Positions 19,339 to 27,592 of a DNA stretch of 64,000 bases are shown one piece after another. The stretch lies in NCBI RefSeq assembly GCF_027941955.1, contig NZ_CP115960.1, forward strand, positions 3,674,501 through 3,738,500, written 5' to 3'. The notes below the pieces were generated by a model that had not been told where the DNA came from, ran no database searches, and was given only the letters and a program-made list of their open reading frames with translations. Every line of letters begins with the position of its first letter. The first letter of the stretch is position 1. A program made the position numbers and the translations under genes. This stretch comes from Sphingomonas sp. 7/4-4. GTDB lineage: Bacteria; Pseudomonadota; Alphaproteobacteria; Sphingomonadales; Sphingomonadaceae.

Positions 19339-19365
19339 GGGCCGGTCCCCGTGGGGAACCGGCCC
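19339..19365. terminator. Strong hairpin, terminator-like
   Basis: A 12-bp stem (GGGCCGGTCCCC with GGGGAACCGGCCC, one bulged A, 2-nt loop) lies here. The T-run (GTTTTCG) follows it on the minus strand, although no minus-strand gene feeds into it. It may block antisense reading or act weakly for phbB. Confidence 0.5.
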
Positions 19366-19503
19366 TCGGTCCTCGATACGCAACGCGAGGACCTCGATAC
19401 GCAAACTACGGCGCCGCTATATCCCAATTCCCTTTGCGCCAGCTGAACGCGCTGGTTATCTGGCGTTCATCTTTCTGCGCTGGCTCCGCCGCAGCGAGCG
19501 GCT

Positions 19504-20487
19504 ATGACGCGGCCAATGCGTCTCGCTTTCCCGCTTTCCGTCCTTCTGATGCTGACCGTCACATCCTCGGGGGTCGAGCCGCGCCCGGTTCTGGGCGATC
19601 GGCCCGTGATGTGGGCGAAGCCGGTGCTGCTGGACGCGTCGGACCCGGCCAGGCAGCGGGTGGGGGCGCTCACCTATCTGGGCGGCCTCGCGCTGACGAG
19701 CCCGGATCCGGCGTTCGGCGGCTTCTCGGCGATGCGCGTGGCGGGCGAGCGTTTCACTTTGCTCAGCGACGGCGGCAATATCGTCGATTTCCGCATGGGG
19801 GCGGACTTGCAGCCGCGCGACGTGCGCTTCGCCGATCTGCCCGGTCCGGGCACCGGCGCGATCAAGCGCCACCGCGATTCCGAATCGCTGACCTGGGATT
19901 CGCAGAGCGGCCGGGCATGGGTCGGCTTCGAGAATCGCAACGCGATCTGGCGATACGACGCCACGCTTGCGCACAAGGAACGCAGTGTGCGGCCCGCCGC
20001 GATGGCCGATTGGTCGATCGCCGGCGGTGCGGAGGCGATGGTGCGGCTGCGGAACGGCCAGTTCATCGTGTTCAGCGAGACCGCCCGCCCCAAGGGATTG
20101 CGCGATGCGCGTATCGTGCTGCGCTTCGCGGGCGATCCCACCGAGATCAAAGGCGCTCCCCTGCGCTTCGCGTATGTGCCCCCGGCGGGATATGATCCCA
20201 CCGACACCGCCGAGCTGCCCGACGGCCGGCTGCTGGTGCTCAATCGCCGCCTGTCGCTGGCCGGGCTGTTCACGGCGAAGATCAGCCTGATCGATATCCG
20301 CGGCGTCCGGCCGGGCGGCGTGGTCCGGGGAGCCGAGATCGCCAGCTTCGAGCGGCCGCTGCTGCACGATAATTTCGAGGCGCTGGCGATCACGCAGGAA
20401 GGCGCGGACACGATCGTCTGGATCGCGTCGGACGATAACGGCCAGTTCTGGGAGCAGTCCTTGCTCCTCAAGTTCCGTCTGGATTAA
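19504..20487 (+). CDS. Exported esterase-like/phytase-like beta-propeller protein
   Basis: The product is 327 residues and fits the 'esterase-like activity of phytase' family (PF13449), predicted beta-propellers with poorly known substrates. The N-terminus MRLAFPLSVLLMLTVTSSG is a signal peptide. Blade-like segments include LTYLGGLALTSPDPAFGGFS, FTLLSDGGNIVDFRM and FEALAITQEGADTIVWIASD, the last being the family's C-terminal signature. The first ATG at 19504 (MTRPMRLAF) or the one at 19516 may start it. It stands alone. Its TAA stop at 20485-20487 abuts directly onto the nested palindromic element at 20488. Confidence 0.78.
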   Translation: MTRPMRLAFPLSVLLMLTVTSSGVEPRPVLGDRPVMWAKPVLLDASDPARQRVGALTYLGGLALTSPDPAFGGFSAMRVAGERFTLLSDGGNIVDFRMGADLQPRDVRFADLPGPGTGAIKRHRDSESLTWDSQSGRAWVGFENRNAIWRYDATLAHKERSVRPAAMADWSIAGGAEAMVRLRNGQFIVFSETARPKGLRDARIVLRFAGDPTEIKGAPLRFAYVPPAGYDPTDTAELPDGRLLVLNRRLSLAGLFTAKISLIDIRGVRPGGVVRGAEIASFERPLLHDNFEALAITQEGADTIVWIASDDNGQFWEQSLLLKFRLD

Positions 20488-20801
20488 GGGTCCGCACCCC
20501 TCCCCGCAATGGCCATGACGGAGCGGATTTTGGCGCACAGGGAGGAATGAGGAGGGAGCGGTGCGTTGCCACCGTGACCGACGAATGACGCTGCTGTGCG
20601 CCAAAATCCGCCCGCCGCTTCGCGGTCGCCCGGAGACGAACGCTGGACTGCGTCAGCTCACTTGCACGGGCCACCAGCCCGCGCTGCGCGAGCTTTCTTG
20701 CCAGATGGCCAGGTGAAGCTGCCCCCGGGCAGCTTCAGCCAATGGCGGCCTGACCATCGTCTCCGGGCGATCCTGGCCATTGCGGGGAGGGGTGCGGACC
20801 C
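20488..20801. repeat. Nested palindromic element able to form a three-way junction
   Basis: Arm A (28 nt, 20488-20515) is a perfect reverse complement of 20774-20801. Inside it, arm B (18 nt, 20523-20540 with 20594-20611) and arm C (14 nt, 20626-20639 with 20757-20770) are also perfect. C encloses smaller hairpins, including a 10-bp stem at 20715-20736. Linkers between the helices are 7, 14 and 3 nt. The whole forms a closed three-way junction in RNA or single-stranded DNA. It begins on the base after a stop codon and does not contain a credible gene. Confidence 0.85.
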
Positions 20802-20812
20802 TCTGGACAAGC

Positions 20813-20844
20813 GAAAAGCCCGCTCCCCGCCAAGGGAACGGGCT
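20813..20844 (-). terminator. Intrinsic terminator of rpmB
   Basis: Read on the minus strand, AGCCCG pairs with CGGGCT and TCCC with GGGA around a short loop, then TTTTCG. It lies about 24 bp after the rpmB stop. Confidence 0.8.
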
Positions 20845-20867
20845 GACGCCAGTTCGCCGAAGAAGTG

Positions 20868-21170
20868 TTAGGCGGCGGCCTTCTCGGCCGGCGCGGCCGC
20901 CTTGCGCACTTCGCGCTTCAGGCGGCGTGCGCGCAGCGACAGATCGTCGTCGCTGGCCTTGAGCAGCCAGTTGTCGAGACCGCCGACATGCTCGACCGAA
21001 CGCAGGCCGTGCGTCGAGACGCGCAGGCGGATGCTGCGGCCGAGCGTATCCGACATCAGCGTCACGTTCTGCAAATTGGGCAGGAACGTGCGCTTGGTCT
21101 TGTTGTTGGCGTGGGAGACGTTGTGTCCCACCTGCCGGCCCTTGCCGGTCAGCTCGCAAATGCGCGACAT
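20868..21170 (-). CDS. rpmB: 50S ribosomal protein L28
   Basis: L28 is a small rRNA-binding protein of the large subunit. The 100-residue product begins [20 protein letters not shown], the expected L28 N-terminus, and continues [13 protein letters not shown] and [20 protein letters not shown]. The C-terminal tail is rich in Lys and Ala, as in other alphaproteobacteria. It is a single-gene unit with an intrinsic terminator downstream. The zinc-binding CxxC pairs found in some L28 proteins are not present. Confidence 0.97.
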   Translation of the reverse strand: MSRICELTGKGRQVGHNVSHANNKTKRTFLPNLQNVTLMSDTLGRSIRLRVSTHGLRSVEHVGGLDNWLLKASDDDLSLRARRLKREVRKAAAPAEKAAA

Positions 21171-21331
21171 CGCTTCAAATCCTGGTTTTGGGCATAAGCC
21201 GGAAAGGCCGCGCCGATAGCGGGAATGGGGGTGCGTCAACCGATTCGCCGATCAAACCGCTCGACGGCACGCAACCCACATGGCCGGTCGGGCGTTATTA
21301 CGCAAACGATTCGATCCGGGAGAAGAAGACA

Positions 21332-21625
21332 ATGCGCGCAATTCTGGTCCTTATCGGGCTCATCGCCGTCGGAGTCGTGGTGCTGATGTCGCTCGGCATG
21401 CTGCGGATCAATCAGCGGCAGGGCGCGAGCCTGCCCACCGTGACGCTGCAGGCGGAGGGCGGCCAATTGCCCAAATACAGCGCCGAGACCGGCAGCGTCG
21501 GGATCGGCAACACGGCGAAGACGGTCGAAGTGCCGACGGTGGAAATGAAGAACGCGACGGTGGTCCTGCCGACGATCGAAGTAAAACAGGCTCCGGGCGC
21601 GTCGCCCACGCCGGCGGCGAAATAA
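21332..21625 (+). CDS. Small membrane-anchored protein, unknown function
   Basis: The 97-residue product has one N-terminal membrane segment, MRAILVLIGLIAVGVVVLMS, then a short exposed region with three Val/Thr-rich repeats (KTVEVPTVEMK, ATVVLPTIEVK) and a Pro-rich end. It is probably anchored in the inner membrane with the C-terminus in the periplasm. GGGAGAAGAAG precedes the ATG at 21332. The stop overlaps the start of the next small gene (TAATG), so the two are coupled. It matches no family that I can name. Confidence 0.7.
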   Translation: MRAILVLIGLIAVGVVVLMSLGMLRINQRQGASLPTVTLQAEGGQLPKYSAETGSVGIGNTAKTVEVPTVEMKNATVVLPTIEVKQAPGASPTPAAK

Positions 21626-21807
21626 TGCACGCCGGGCGCATCGTCGCGGCGGTGCTGCTGCCGCCGCTCGGCACCTATCTCGCATGCGGGCCCGGGCGGG
21701 ACTTCTTGATAACGTGCGGGCTTACCGTGCTGGGCTTCCTGCCGGGCGTCGCCTTCGCGTTGTGGACGGTGCTGCGGGACGAACGGCGGGTGGCGGCCGC
21801 GGCATAG
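21625..21807 (+). CDS. Small two-segment membrane protein, Pmp3/YqaE-like
   Basis: The 60-residue product has two hydrophobic segments, IVAAVLLPPLGTYLACGPG and FLITCGLTVLGFLPGVAFAL, and ends in a charged tail (RDERRVAAAA). The size, the PPLG motif in the first segment and the GFLPGV motif in the second fit the YqaE/Pmp3 family, small membrane proteins linked to membrane potential and stress. The ATG at 21625 overlaps the upstream stop (TAATG). The family match is from pattern only. Confidence 0.65.
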   Translation: MHAGRIVAAVLLPPLGTYLACGPGRDFLITCGLTVLGFLPGVAFALWTVLRDERRVAAAA

Positions 21808-21840
21808 GGCTTTCGCCGAAAGAGACAGGGCACTAGTCAC

Positions 21841-22299
21841 GTGCCTGTGTTTCCGCTTCCCGAACAGATGCGCACAGCGCTGGATGCCGCCGCGAGGGCC
21901 GGTGCGGCGGGCGAAGTGCCGGTGGGGGCGGTCGTGGTGCACGACGGCAGGATCGTCGCCGTCGCCGCCAATGCGCCGCGCACGCTCCACGATCCGACCG
22001 CGCATGCCGAGATGCTGGCGATTCGCGAGGCGGCGCGAATCCTCGGCCGTGAGCGGCTCGAGGATTGCGATCTGTGGGTGACGCTCGAGCCCTGCGCGAT
22101 GTGTGCCGGGGCGATCGCCCATGCCCGCATCGCGCGGCTCTATTACGGCGCGAGCGACCCCAAGGGCGGCGCGGTGGAGCACGGCCCGCGATTCTTCGCG
22201 CAACCCACCTGCCACCACCACCCAGAAATCTATGCGGGCATCGGTGAAGTCGAGGCCGGCGCGCTGCTCAGGGATTTCTTCCGCGAGCGGCGCGCCTGA
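21841..22299 (+). CDS. tadA: tRNA-specific adenosine deaminase TadA
   Basis: TadA is the zinc enzyme that converts A34 to inosine in the anticodon of tRNA-Arg(ACG). The 152-residue product has the deaminase zinc motifs: His-Ala-Glu in HAEMLAIREA and the two cysteines in LEPCAMCAGAIAHARI. The C-terminus (LLRDFFRERRA) matches the TadA helix. The start is GTG at 21841 (VPVFPLPEQMRTALDAA); an internal ATG at 21868 would give a slightly shorter form. The gene stands 33 bp after the small membrane pair and converges on the OmpA-family gene. Confidence 0.92.
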   Translation: MPVFPLPEQMRTALDAAARAGAAGEVPVGAVVVHDGRIVAVAANAPRTLHDPTAHAEMLAIREAARILGRERLEDCDLWVTLEPCAMCAGAIAHARIARLYYGASDPKGGAVEHGPRFFAQPTCHHHPEIYAGIGEVEAGALLRDFFRERRA

Positions 22300-22308
22300 T
22301 CTTCCGTC

Positions 22309-22986
22309 TCAGCCCAGGTCCTGCTGTGTGACGGGCACCAGCTTGATCTCGACCCGGCGATTGGCCGCCTTGCCTTCCTCGGTGTCGTTGCTCGCGATCG
22401 GCTGGCTCTCGCCGAAGCCGCGCGTGCCGAGCCGGGCGCTCTGCACGCCGCGCATCGTCAGATAATCGGCGACGGCGCTCGCCCGGCGCTGCGACAGGTC
22501 CAGATTGTACGAGTCGCTGCCGGTCGAATCGGTGTGGCCGTACACGTCGACATAGGTCTGGTTATATTGCCGGAGCACATCGGCGACCTGGTCCAGCGTC
22601 GTGCGGAACTGCGGCTGGATGCTCGATTGGTTGGTGGCGAAAGTAATGCCCGAAGGCATGTTGAGCACCAGGTCGTCTCCCTGCCGGATCACATGGACGT
22701 CGGTGCCTGCGGTGCGGCGGCGCAGTTCCTGCTCCTGTCGGTCCATATATGTGCCGATGCCGGCGCCGGCGAGGCCGCCGATGCCGGCGCCGATGATCTT
22801 CTCGGTGCGATCGTTGCGCCCGCCGACGAGATCGCCGAGCAGATAGCCACCCACCGCGCCGCCGACGCCGCCGATCGCGGCCTTCGACACGCGGCGCTCG
22901 CCGGTCACCGGATCGGTGACGCAGGCGGCGGTCAGCGTGGTTGCGGCGAGTGCGGCCGCGATCAGGACCTTGCTTGCATAGCCCAT
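22309..22986 (-). CDS. OmpA-family outer-membrane lipoprotein with glycine zipper (YiaD-like)
   Basis: The product is 225 residues, with a lipoprotein signal ending at Cys22 (TTLTAAC), a glycine-zipper region (GGVGGAVGGYLLGDLVGG and GAGIGGLAGAGIG) and a C-terminal OmpA peptidoglycan-binding domain. The OmpA signature reads DVYGHTDSTGSDSYNLDLS and AANRRVEI. It probably tethers the outer membrane to peptidoglycan. TCCTCCC next to the start gives GGGAGGA on the coding strand about 7 nt before the ATG at 22986. It is convergent with tadA and divergent from the CNNM-type gene. Confidence 0.9.
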   Translation of the reverse strand: MGYASKVLIAAALAATTLTAACVTDPVTGERRVSKAAIGGVGGAVGGYLLGDLVGGRNDRTEKIIGAGIGGLAGAGIGTYMDRQEQELRRRTAGTDVHVIRQGDDLVLNMPSGITFATNQSSIQPQFRTTLDQVADVLRQYNQTYVDVYGHTDSTGSDSYNLDLSQRRASAVADYLTMRGVQSARLGTRGFGESQPIASNDTEEGKAANRRVEIKLVPVTQQDLG

Positions 22987-23104
22987 TATTTCCTCCCGAG
23001 TGGAACGGCTTGAGCCAGCAAAACCCGTCGTCGCGCCATGTTGTTCCGCCTGCGCATCGATATGCGCCGCAGCTAGCGGTTGTGAAGCAAGGTCGAGTGC
23101 GGAT

Positions 23105-24424
23105 ATGGAGGGCGCGCACCATGCCAGCCCCTTCCCCTGGATCGACGTCGCGATCATCCTCGTGCTGATCGCCGTGAACGGCGTCTTCTCGATGTCCGAA
23201 CTCGCGATCGTCTCCGCCCGCCCTGCCCGGCTCGAGGCGATGGCGCGGACCAATCGCGGCGCCGCGACTGCGATTCTGCTTGCCGCCGATCCGGGCAAGT
23301 TCCTCTCGACCGTGCAGATCGGCATCACCCTGATCGGCATCGTCGCCGGTGCTTATTCGGGCGCGAGCCTCGGCACCCCGGTGGCGGAGCGCATCCAGGG
23401 CCTTGGGCTCTCGGCCGAGACCGCGCACACCCTAGGCATCGCGATCGTGATCGCGATCACCACGTATGCCTCGCTGGTGGTCGGCGAGTTGGTTCCCAAG
23501 CAATTCGCATTGCGCTCGCCCGAGCCGATCGCCGCGATCATGGCGATCCCGATGCTGTGGCTCAGCCGGATAACCGCGCCGGTGGTGTGGCTGCTCGACA
23601 AGTCGAGCGCGCTGATCTTCCGCGTGATCGGGCTCAAACGCGAATCGGAGAACCGCGTCACTGCCGAGGAGCTTCATCTGATCGTCGCCGAGGCGAGCAA
23701 GTCGGGCGTGATCGAGGAGCATGAGCGTTCGATCATCTCGGGCGTGGTCCGCCTCGCCGATCGTCCGGTGCGCGAAGTGATGACGCCGCGCACCGATGTC
23801 GACTGGCTCGATGTCGATCTCGACGCGGACGGGATCCGCGACGCGCTGCTGGCGACGCCGCATACCCGGTTGCCGGTGGCCGAGGGATCGGTCGATGCGG
23901 TGATCGGCGTGGTGCAGGCGCGCGACATCGCCGCGGCTTTGTTCCGCGGCGAGCCGCTCGAACTCAGGCGGCTTATGCGCCCCGCGCCGGTGCTCCCCGA
24001 CCAGGTCGATGCGATGGATGCGCTGGGCGCGCTGCGCCGTGCCGAAGTGCCGATGGGGCTCGTCCACGACGAGTACGGCCATTTCGAAGGCATCGTGACG
24101 CCGGCCAACCTGCTCGCCGCGATCGCCGGCGATTTCGCTTCGGACGCCGAGCCGGGCGACAGCCCCAGCCTGATCGTGCGCGAGGACGGATCCCTGCTCG
24201 TCTCGGGCCAGATGCCCGCCGACGCGCTCGCCGAGCGGCTGGGGATCGAATTGCCCGAGGACCGCGACTATGCAACCGTCGCCGGCCTCGCGCTCGCGGT
24301 GCTCAAGCACCTTCCCGACGAAGGCGAAGTGTTCGCCGAACAGGGCTGGCGCTTCGAGATCGTCGACATGGACGGTCGCAAGATCGATAAGTTGCTGGTG
24401 CGCGAAGCGCGCAAGAGCGCCTGA
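23105..24424 (+). CDS. CNNM/CorC-type membrane protein with CBS domains (hemolysin family)
   Basis: The 439-residue product has the three expected parts: an N-terminal DUF21 membrane domain (WIDVAIILVLIAVNGVFSMS; TYASLVVGELVPKQFALRSP), a central CBS pair (REVMTPRTDVDWLDVD; GIVTPANLLAAIAGDF) and a C-terminal CorC_HlyC domain (ATVAGLALAVLKHLPDEGE). The family is called 'hemolysin' historically but relatives are Mg2+/Co2+ efflux or transport proteins. The ATG at 23105 gives MEGAHHASPFPWID. It is a stand-alone gene; magnesium control is inferred from family only. Confidence 0.9.
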   Translation: MEGAHHASPFPWIDVAIILVLIAVNGVFSMSELAIVSARPARLEAMARTNRGAATAILLAADPGKFLSTVQIGITLIGIVAGAYSGASLGTPVAERIQGLGLSAETAHTLGIAIVIAITTYASLVVGELVPKQFALRSPEPIAAIMAIPMLWLSRITAPVVWLLDKSSALIFRVIGLKRESENRVTAEELHLIVAEASKSGVIEEHERSIISGVVRLADRPVREVMTPRTDVDWLDVDLDADGIRDALLATPHTRLPVAEGSVDAVIGVVQARDIAAALFRGEPLELRRLMRPAPVLPDQVDAMDALGALRRAEVPMGLVHDEYGHFEGIVTPANLLAAIAGDFASDAEPGDSPSLIVREDGSLLVSGQMPADALAERLGIELPEDRDYATVAGLALAVLKHLPDEGEVFAEQGWRFEIVDMDGRKIDKLLVREARKSA

Positions 24425-24437
24425 GCCTCAGGCCGGT

Positions 24438-25088
24438 TCAGAGCTTCCCGAACACCGCTTCGTAGCCGGCGGTATCGCCGCGGGCGAGGAAACCTGCCTG
24501 CTCGATCCAGCGATCGCGGTGGATGCGGCCCTGGAAGGTGCCGAGCTCGGCGTCGAGGGCGGCGGCCTGTTCGGGCGTCAGCGCGGCGATCTGCGCGAAG
24601 CTGGTGACGCCGAGCGCGTTGAGGCGTTCCGCCAGCTTGGGGCCCACACCCTTCATGCGCGTGAAATCGTCGGTACCTGCGGGCGCGACTTCGGGTTCCG
24701 AGGCCGCGAGCGATGCCGGAGAGGCATCGAGCGGGGCCGCCGCGGCGATCGGTTCGTCGGCGAGCGGCGCGGGTTCCGGCGCGGGCTCGGGTGCTGGCGG
24801 AGGCGGTGCCGCGATCACCGGCGTTTCGGCGATCGGCGGCGGCGCGGGCGCTACCAGCGGCGCGGTCGGGTGCGCCGTTGGAGTCTTCGGGTCGCCCGCA
24901 TTATGGAGTTCGCCGCGCTCTTCCAGCTGATCGCGCGCCTGCTGCCGACGCCTGGCGAGCCGCGTGCCCCAGGCGAGGATGAACAACGCGAACAGCACGC
25001 CGAGGCCGATCAGCACGAAGGATGCCGTGAGCCATACCGGGCCGCCGTCGATGATCGGTCCCCCGGTCTGCCAAGCCGTATCGTTCAT
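24438..25088 (-). CDS. Membrane-anchored helix-hairpin-helix protein
   Basis: The 216-residue product has one membrane segment near the N-terminus (TASFVLIGLGVLFALFILAW), a charged segment, a long Pro/Ala-rich linker and a C-terminal helix-hairpin-helix domain. The HhH reads DDFTRMKGVGPKLAERLNAL and the tail IHRDRWIEQAGFLARG is typical of the 'predicted flap endonuclease-1-like 5' DNA nuclease' family. No nuclease active site is seen, so DNA or RNA binding is the safer reading. It converges on the CNNM gene 13 bp away. Confidence 0.8.
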   Translation of the reverse strand: MNDTAWQTGGPIIDGGPVWLTASFVLIGLGVLFALFILAWGTRLARRRQQARDQLEERGELHNAGDPKTPTAHPTAPLVAPAPPPIAETPVIAAPPPPAPEPAPEPAPLADEPIAAAAPLDASPASLAASEPEVAPAGTDDFTRMKGVGPKLAERLNALGVTSFAQIAALTPEQAAALDAELGTFQGRIHRDRWIEQAGFLARGDTAGYEAVFGKL

Positions 25089-25184
25089 TCAACTCGCTCC
25101 CGACGCCATGCAGTCACGCATATCCCAATTGCATAGCGCCGGATTCTGCAGCGTCCAGCGAGGCAATCGTCAGCCACCCCAACG

Positions 25185-25213
25185 AAAAGGGCCGGAGGAT
25201 CGCTCCCCGGCCC
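25185..25213 (-). terminator. Intrinsic terminator of the amino-acid permease gene
   Basis: On the minus strand GGGCCGG and CCGGCCC pair around a 10-nt loop, followed by TTTTCG. It starts about 20 bp after the permease stop at 25235. Confidence 0.8.
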
Positions 25214-25234
25214 AATTCTAATGCTTTGCAAAGC

Positions 25235-26773
25235 TCAATGCGTGCCGGGCACCGGGGGCTCGAGCTCTTCATAGGCCTCGGGTTCATGAACATCGATGAT
25301 CCCGCGGCCGACATGGCTCTTGCGGCGGCTGTACGCGAAATAGACCACCAGCCCGATCGCCGCCCAGATGAAGAACATCATCTTGGTCTCGTAGCCCAGG
25401 CTGTAGAACAGATAGGCACAGCCGAGGATCGCTATCGGCGCGGTTACGACAATGAACGGCGTCCGGAACGGACGGTGCCGGGTCGGGTCGGTGCGGCGAA
25501 GCACCAGCACCGCGATCGACACTGCGGCGAACGCAAACAGCGTGCCCGAGTTTGAGATGTCGGCGAGCTTGCCGACCGGGAAGAACGCCGCGAAAAGAGC
25601 CACGAACACGCCCGTCAGGATCGTGATGACGTGCGGCGTGTGGAACTTCGGATGGACCTTGGAGAGGACCGCGGGAAGCAGTCCGTCGCGGCTCATCACG
25701 AAGAAGATGCGGGTCTGGCCGAACATCATCATCAAGATGACCGAAGGCAATGCCAGGCCGGCCGCGAGGCCGATCAGATTGCCGATCTGCGGCCAGCCGA
25801 TCTCGCGCAGCGTCCAGGCGAGCGCTTCCTTTGAGCAGACCACTGCATCGTGGCCGGTGGCGGCGACATTGGCGGCGCACGCCTGGGTCAGTTCGACGCT
25901 GCCGGGCGCCAGTGCCGCGCCATCCGTGCCCAGCATCGGCTGGGCCCCGACGCTGCCGATCACGCCGGCGGCGACGAGCAGGTAGAAGATGGTGCAGATA
26001 CCGAGCGAGCCGATCAGGCCGATCGGCATGTTGCGTTGCGGGTTCTTGGTTTCTTCCGCCGCGGTCGAGACCGCGTCGAAGCCGACATAGGCAAAGAAGA
26101 TCGACGCGGCGGCGGCGGACACGCCTGCGAAACCCAGCGGCGAGAAGGGCTCGAAATTCTGCATGTTCATCACCGGCACCGCCAGGATGATGAACAGCGT
26201 CAGCGCCGCCACCTTGATCCCGACCAGCACGGCGTTGACCATCGCGCTCTCCTTGGTGCCGATCACCAGCAGCCAGGTGACGAGCCCGGCGATCCCCATT
26301 GCGGGCAAGTTGACGATGCCGCCGTCATAGGGGCCGCGCACCAGCATATCGGGTATGTCGATCGCGAAGGCGTTCTCGATCAGCCCGACGACATAGCCGG
26401 ACCAGCCGACCGACACCGCGCCCGCGGCGACGGCATATTCGAGGATCAGCGCCCAGCCGACCATCCACGCGATCAGCTCGCCCATCACGGCATAGCTGTA
26501 GGTATAAGCGGAGCCCGAGACCGGCACCATCGCCGCCATCTCGGCATAGCAGAGCGCAGCGACCGCGCAGACCGCACCGGCGATCACGAACGCCAGCATC
26601 ATGCCGGGTCCCGCCTTTTGCGCGGCCTCGGCGGTGAGAACGAAGATGCCGGTGCCGATCACTGCACCGATGCCGAGCATCGTGAGCTGGAAGGCGCCGA
26701 GCGATCGGTGAAGCGATTTCTTCTCGGCCGTCGCCAGAATGGCGTCGAGTGGTTTTACGCGCCCGAATATCAT
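25235..26773 (-). CDS. APC-superfamily amino-acid permease
   Basis: This 512-residue inner-membrane transporter has about 12 hydrophobic segments. The N-terminal APC signature is LGIGAVIGTGIFVLTAEA (about residues 33-50). The conserved segment AYVGFDAVSTAAEETKNPQR places it in the cationic amino-acid transporter/YfnA branch. A loop of about 40 residues with cysteines (QACAAN, VVCSKEA) is inserted near the middle. Substrate specificity cannot be read from sequence. It has its own terminator. Confidence 0.9.
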   Translation of the reverse strand: MIFGRVKPLDAILATAEKKSLHRSLGAFQLTMLGIGAVIGTGIFVLTAEAAQKAGPGMMLAFVIAGAVCAVAALCYAEMAAMVPVSGSAYTYSYAVMGELIAWMVGWALILEYAVAAGAVSVGWSGYVVGLIENAFAIDIPDMLVRGPYDGGIVNLPAMGIAGLVTWLLVIGTKESAMVNAVLVGIKVAALTLFIILAVPVMNMQNFEPFSPLGFAGVSAAAASIFFAYVGFDAVSTAAEETKNPQRNMPIGLIGSLGICTIFYLLVAAGVIGSVGAQPMLGTDGAALAPGSVELTQACAANVAATGHDAVVCSKEALAWTLREIGWPQIGNLIGLAAGLALPSVILMMMFGQTRIFFVMSRDGLLPAVLSKVHPKFHTPHVITILTGVFVALFAAFFPVGKLADISNSGTLFAFAAVSIAVLVLRRTDPTRHRPFRTPFIVVTAPIAILGCAYLFYSLGYETKMMFFIWAAIGLVVYFAYSRRKSHVGRGIIDVHEPEAYEELEPPVPGTH

Positions 26774-26872
26774 TGAGTGGTCCCCTTGCGGCGCAACCCG
26801 CGCGCCGCCCCGAATATGAAAGGCGCGAGCCTAGCCGCAAAACCCGCCTGCGCAATCCCTTAGTGCAGCGGC

Positions 26873-27250
26873 TCAGCGCGCCAGCATCGGTCCCAGCGGG
26901 TGACCGGCGAAGATATGGACGTGGAGATGCGGCACTTCCTGATGCGCGTCCTGCCCGATATTGGCGAGCAGCCGATAGCCCGGCGCAACCATCCCCGCCG
27001 CGCGCGCGACATGCCCGACGGCGCGGACGAACCCGGCGATCTCGGCGTCCGGGGCCTTGGCCGCGAAATCGTCCCAGCTGACATAGGGACCCTTGGGGAT
27101 CACGAGGATGTGCTGCGGCGCCTGCGGATTGATGTCGTGGAAGGCGAGGGCGTGATCGTCCTCGTACACCTTGTTCGACGGAATCTCGCCGCGCAGGATC
27201 TTCGCGAAGATGTTCTGATCGTCATAAGGCTGGGTGGCGTCAATCGGCAT
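26873..27250 (-). CDS. HIT-family nucleotide hydrolase (HinT-like)
   Basis: This 125-residue protein hydrolyses purine nucleoside phosphoramidates in characterised relatives. The histidine triad reads HLHVHIFAGHP, and upstream conserved parts are IFAKILRGEIPSNKVYED and INPQAPQHILVIPKG. The ATG at 27250 overlaps the hisE stop codon, so it is translationally linked to the his cluster, a common arrangement in alphaproteobacteria. It is the last gene of the leftward his operon. Confidence 0.93.
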   Translation of the reverse strand: MPIDATQPYDDQNIFAKILRGEIPSNKVYEDDHALAFHDINPQAPQHILVIPKGPYVSWDDFAAKAPDAEIAGFVRAVGHVARAAGMVAPGYRLLANIGQDAHQEVPHLHVHIFAGHPLGPMLAR

Positions 27251-27560
27251 TTCGGCTGGCCTTTTCATCGATACCCGACACGCCCTCGCGGCGGGCGAGC
27301 TCGGCGCGGACGTCATCGAGGCTGAGTCCTGCATCGGCGAGCAGCACCGCGAGGTGGAAGATCAGGTCGGTGGCCTCGCTGACGATCCCGGGCCTGTCGT
27401 CTTCGATCGCGGCGATCACCGTCTCGACGGCTTCTTCGCCCAGTTTCTGTGCGATCTTGGCGCGGCCTTTTGCGGTCAGCCGGGCGACATAGGAGCTGTC
27501 CGGATCGCCGCCGCGGCGTTCGCGGATCACGGCTTCGAGCGCATCGAAAGTATCTGCCAT
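27240..27560 (-). CDS. hisE: Phosphoribosyl-ATP pyrophosphohydrolase
   Basis: HisE cleaves pyrophosphate from phosphoribosyl-ATP in histidine synthesis. The 106-residue product has the MazG-like all-alpha motifs KLGEEAVETVIAAIEDD and EATDLIFHLAVLLAD, with the Glu/Asp residues that bind Mg2+. The ATG at 27560 gives MADTFDALEAVIRERRG. It is separate from hisI, as in most alphaproteobacteria. A small membrane-protein gene sits between it and hisF. Its stop overlaps the HIT gene start. Confidence 0.95.
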   Translation of the reverse strand: MADTFDALEAVIRERRGGDPDSSYVARLTAKGRAKIAQKLGEEAVETVIAAIEDDRPGIVSEATDLIFHLAVLLADAGLSLDDVRAELARREGVSGIDEKASRNAD

Positions 27561-27592
27561 GCCGCTCCGGCTGCGGGAGCGGCGCGCGGCTG

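Larger units (their letters stand above)
19125..19503. other. Non-coding gap between phbB and the phytase-like gene
   Basis: This 379-bp stretch has no convincing gene. It holds the palindromic element at 19180-19316 and the strong hairpin at 19339-19365. The remaining part (19366-19503) leads into the next gene and should contain its promoter, but no clear consensus boxes are seen. Confidence 0.7.
20488..20867. other. Non-coding gap between the phytase-like gene and rpmB
   Basis: This 380-bp gap is taken up by the nested palindromic element (20488-20801) and the rpmB terminator (20813-20844). Nothing else was found. Confidence 0.75.
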
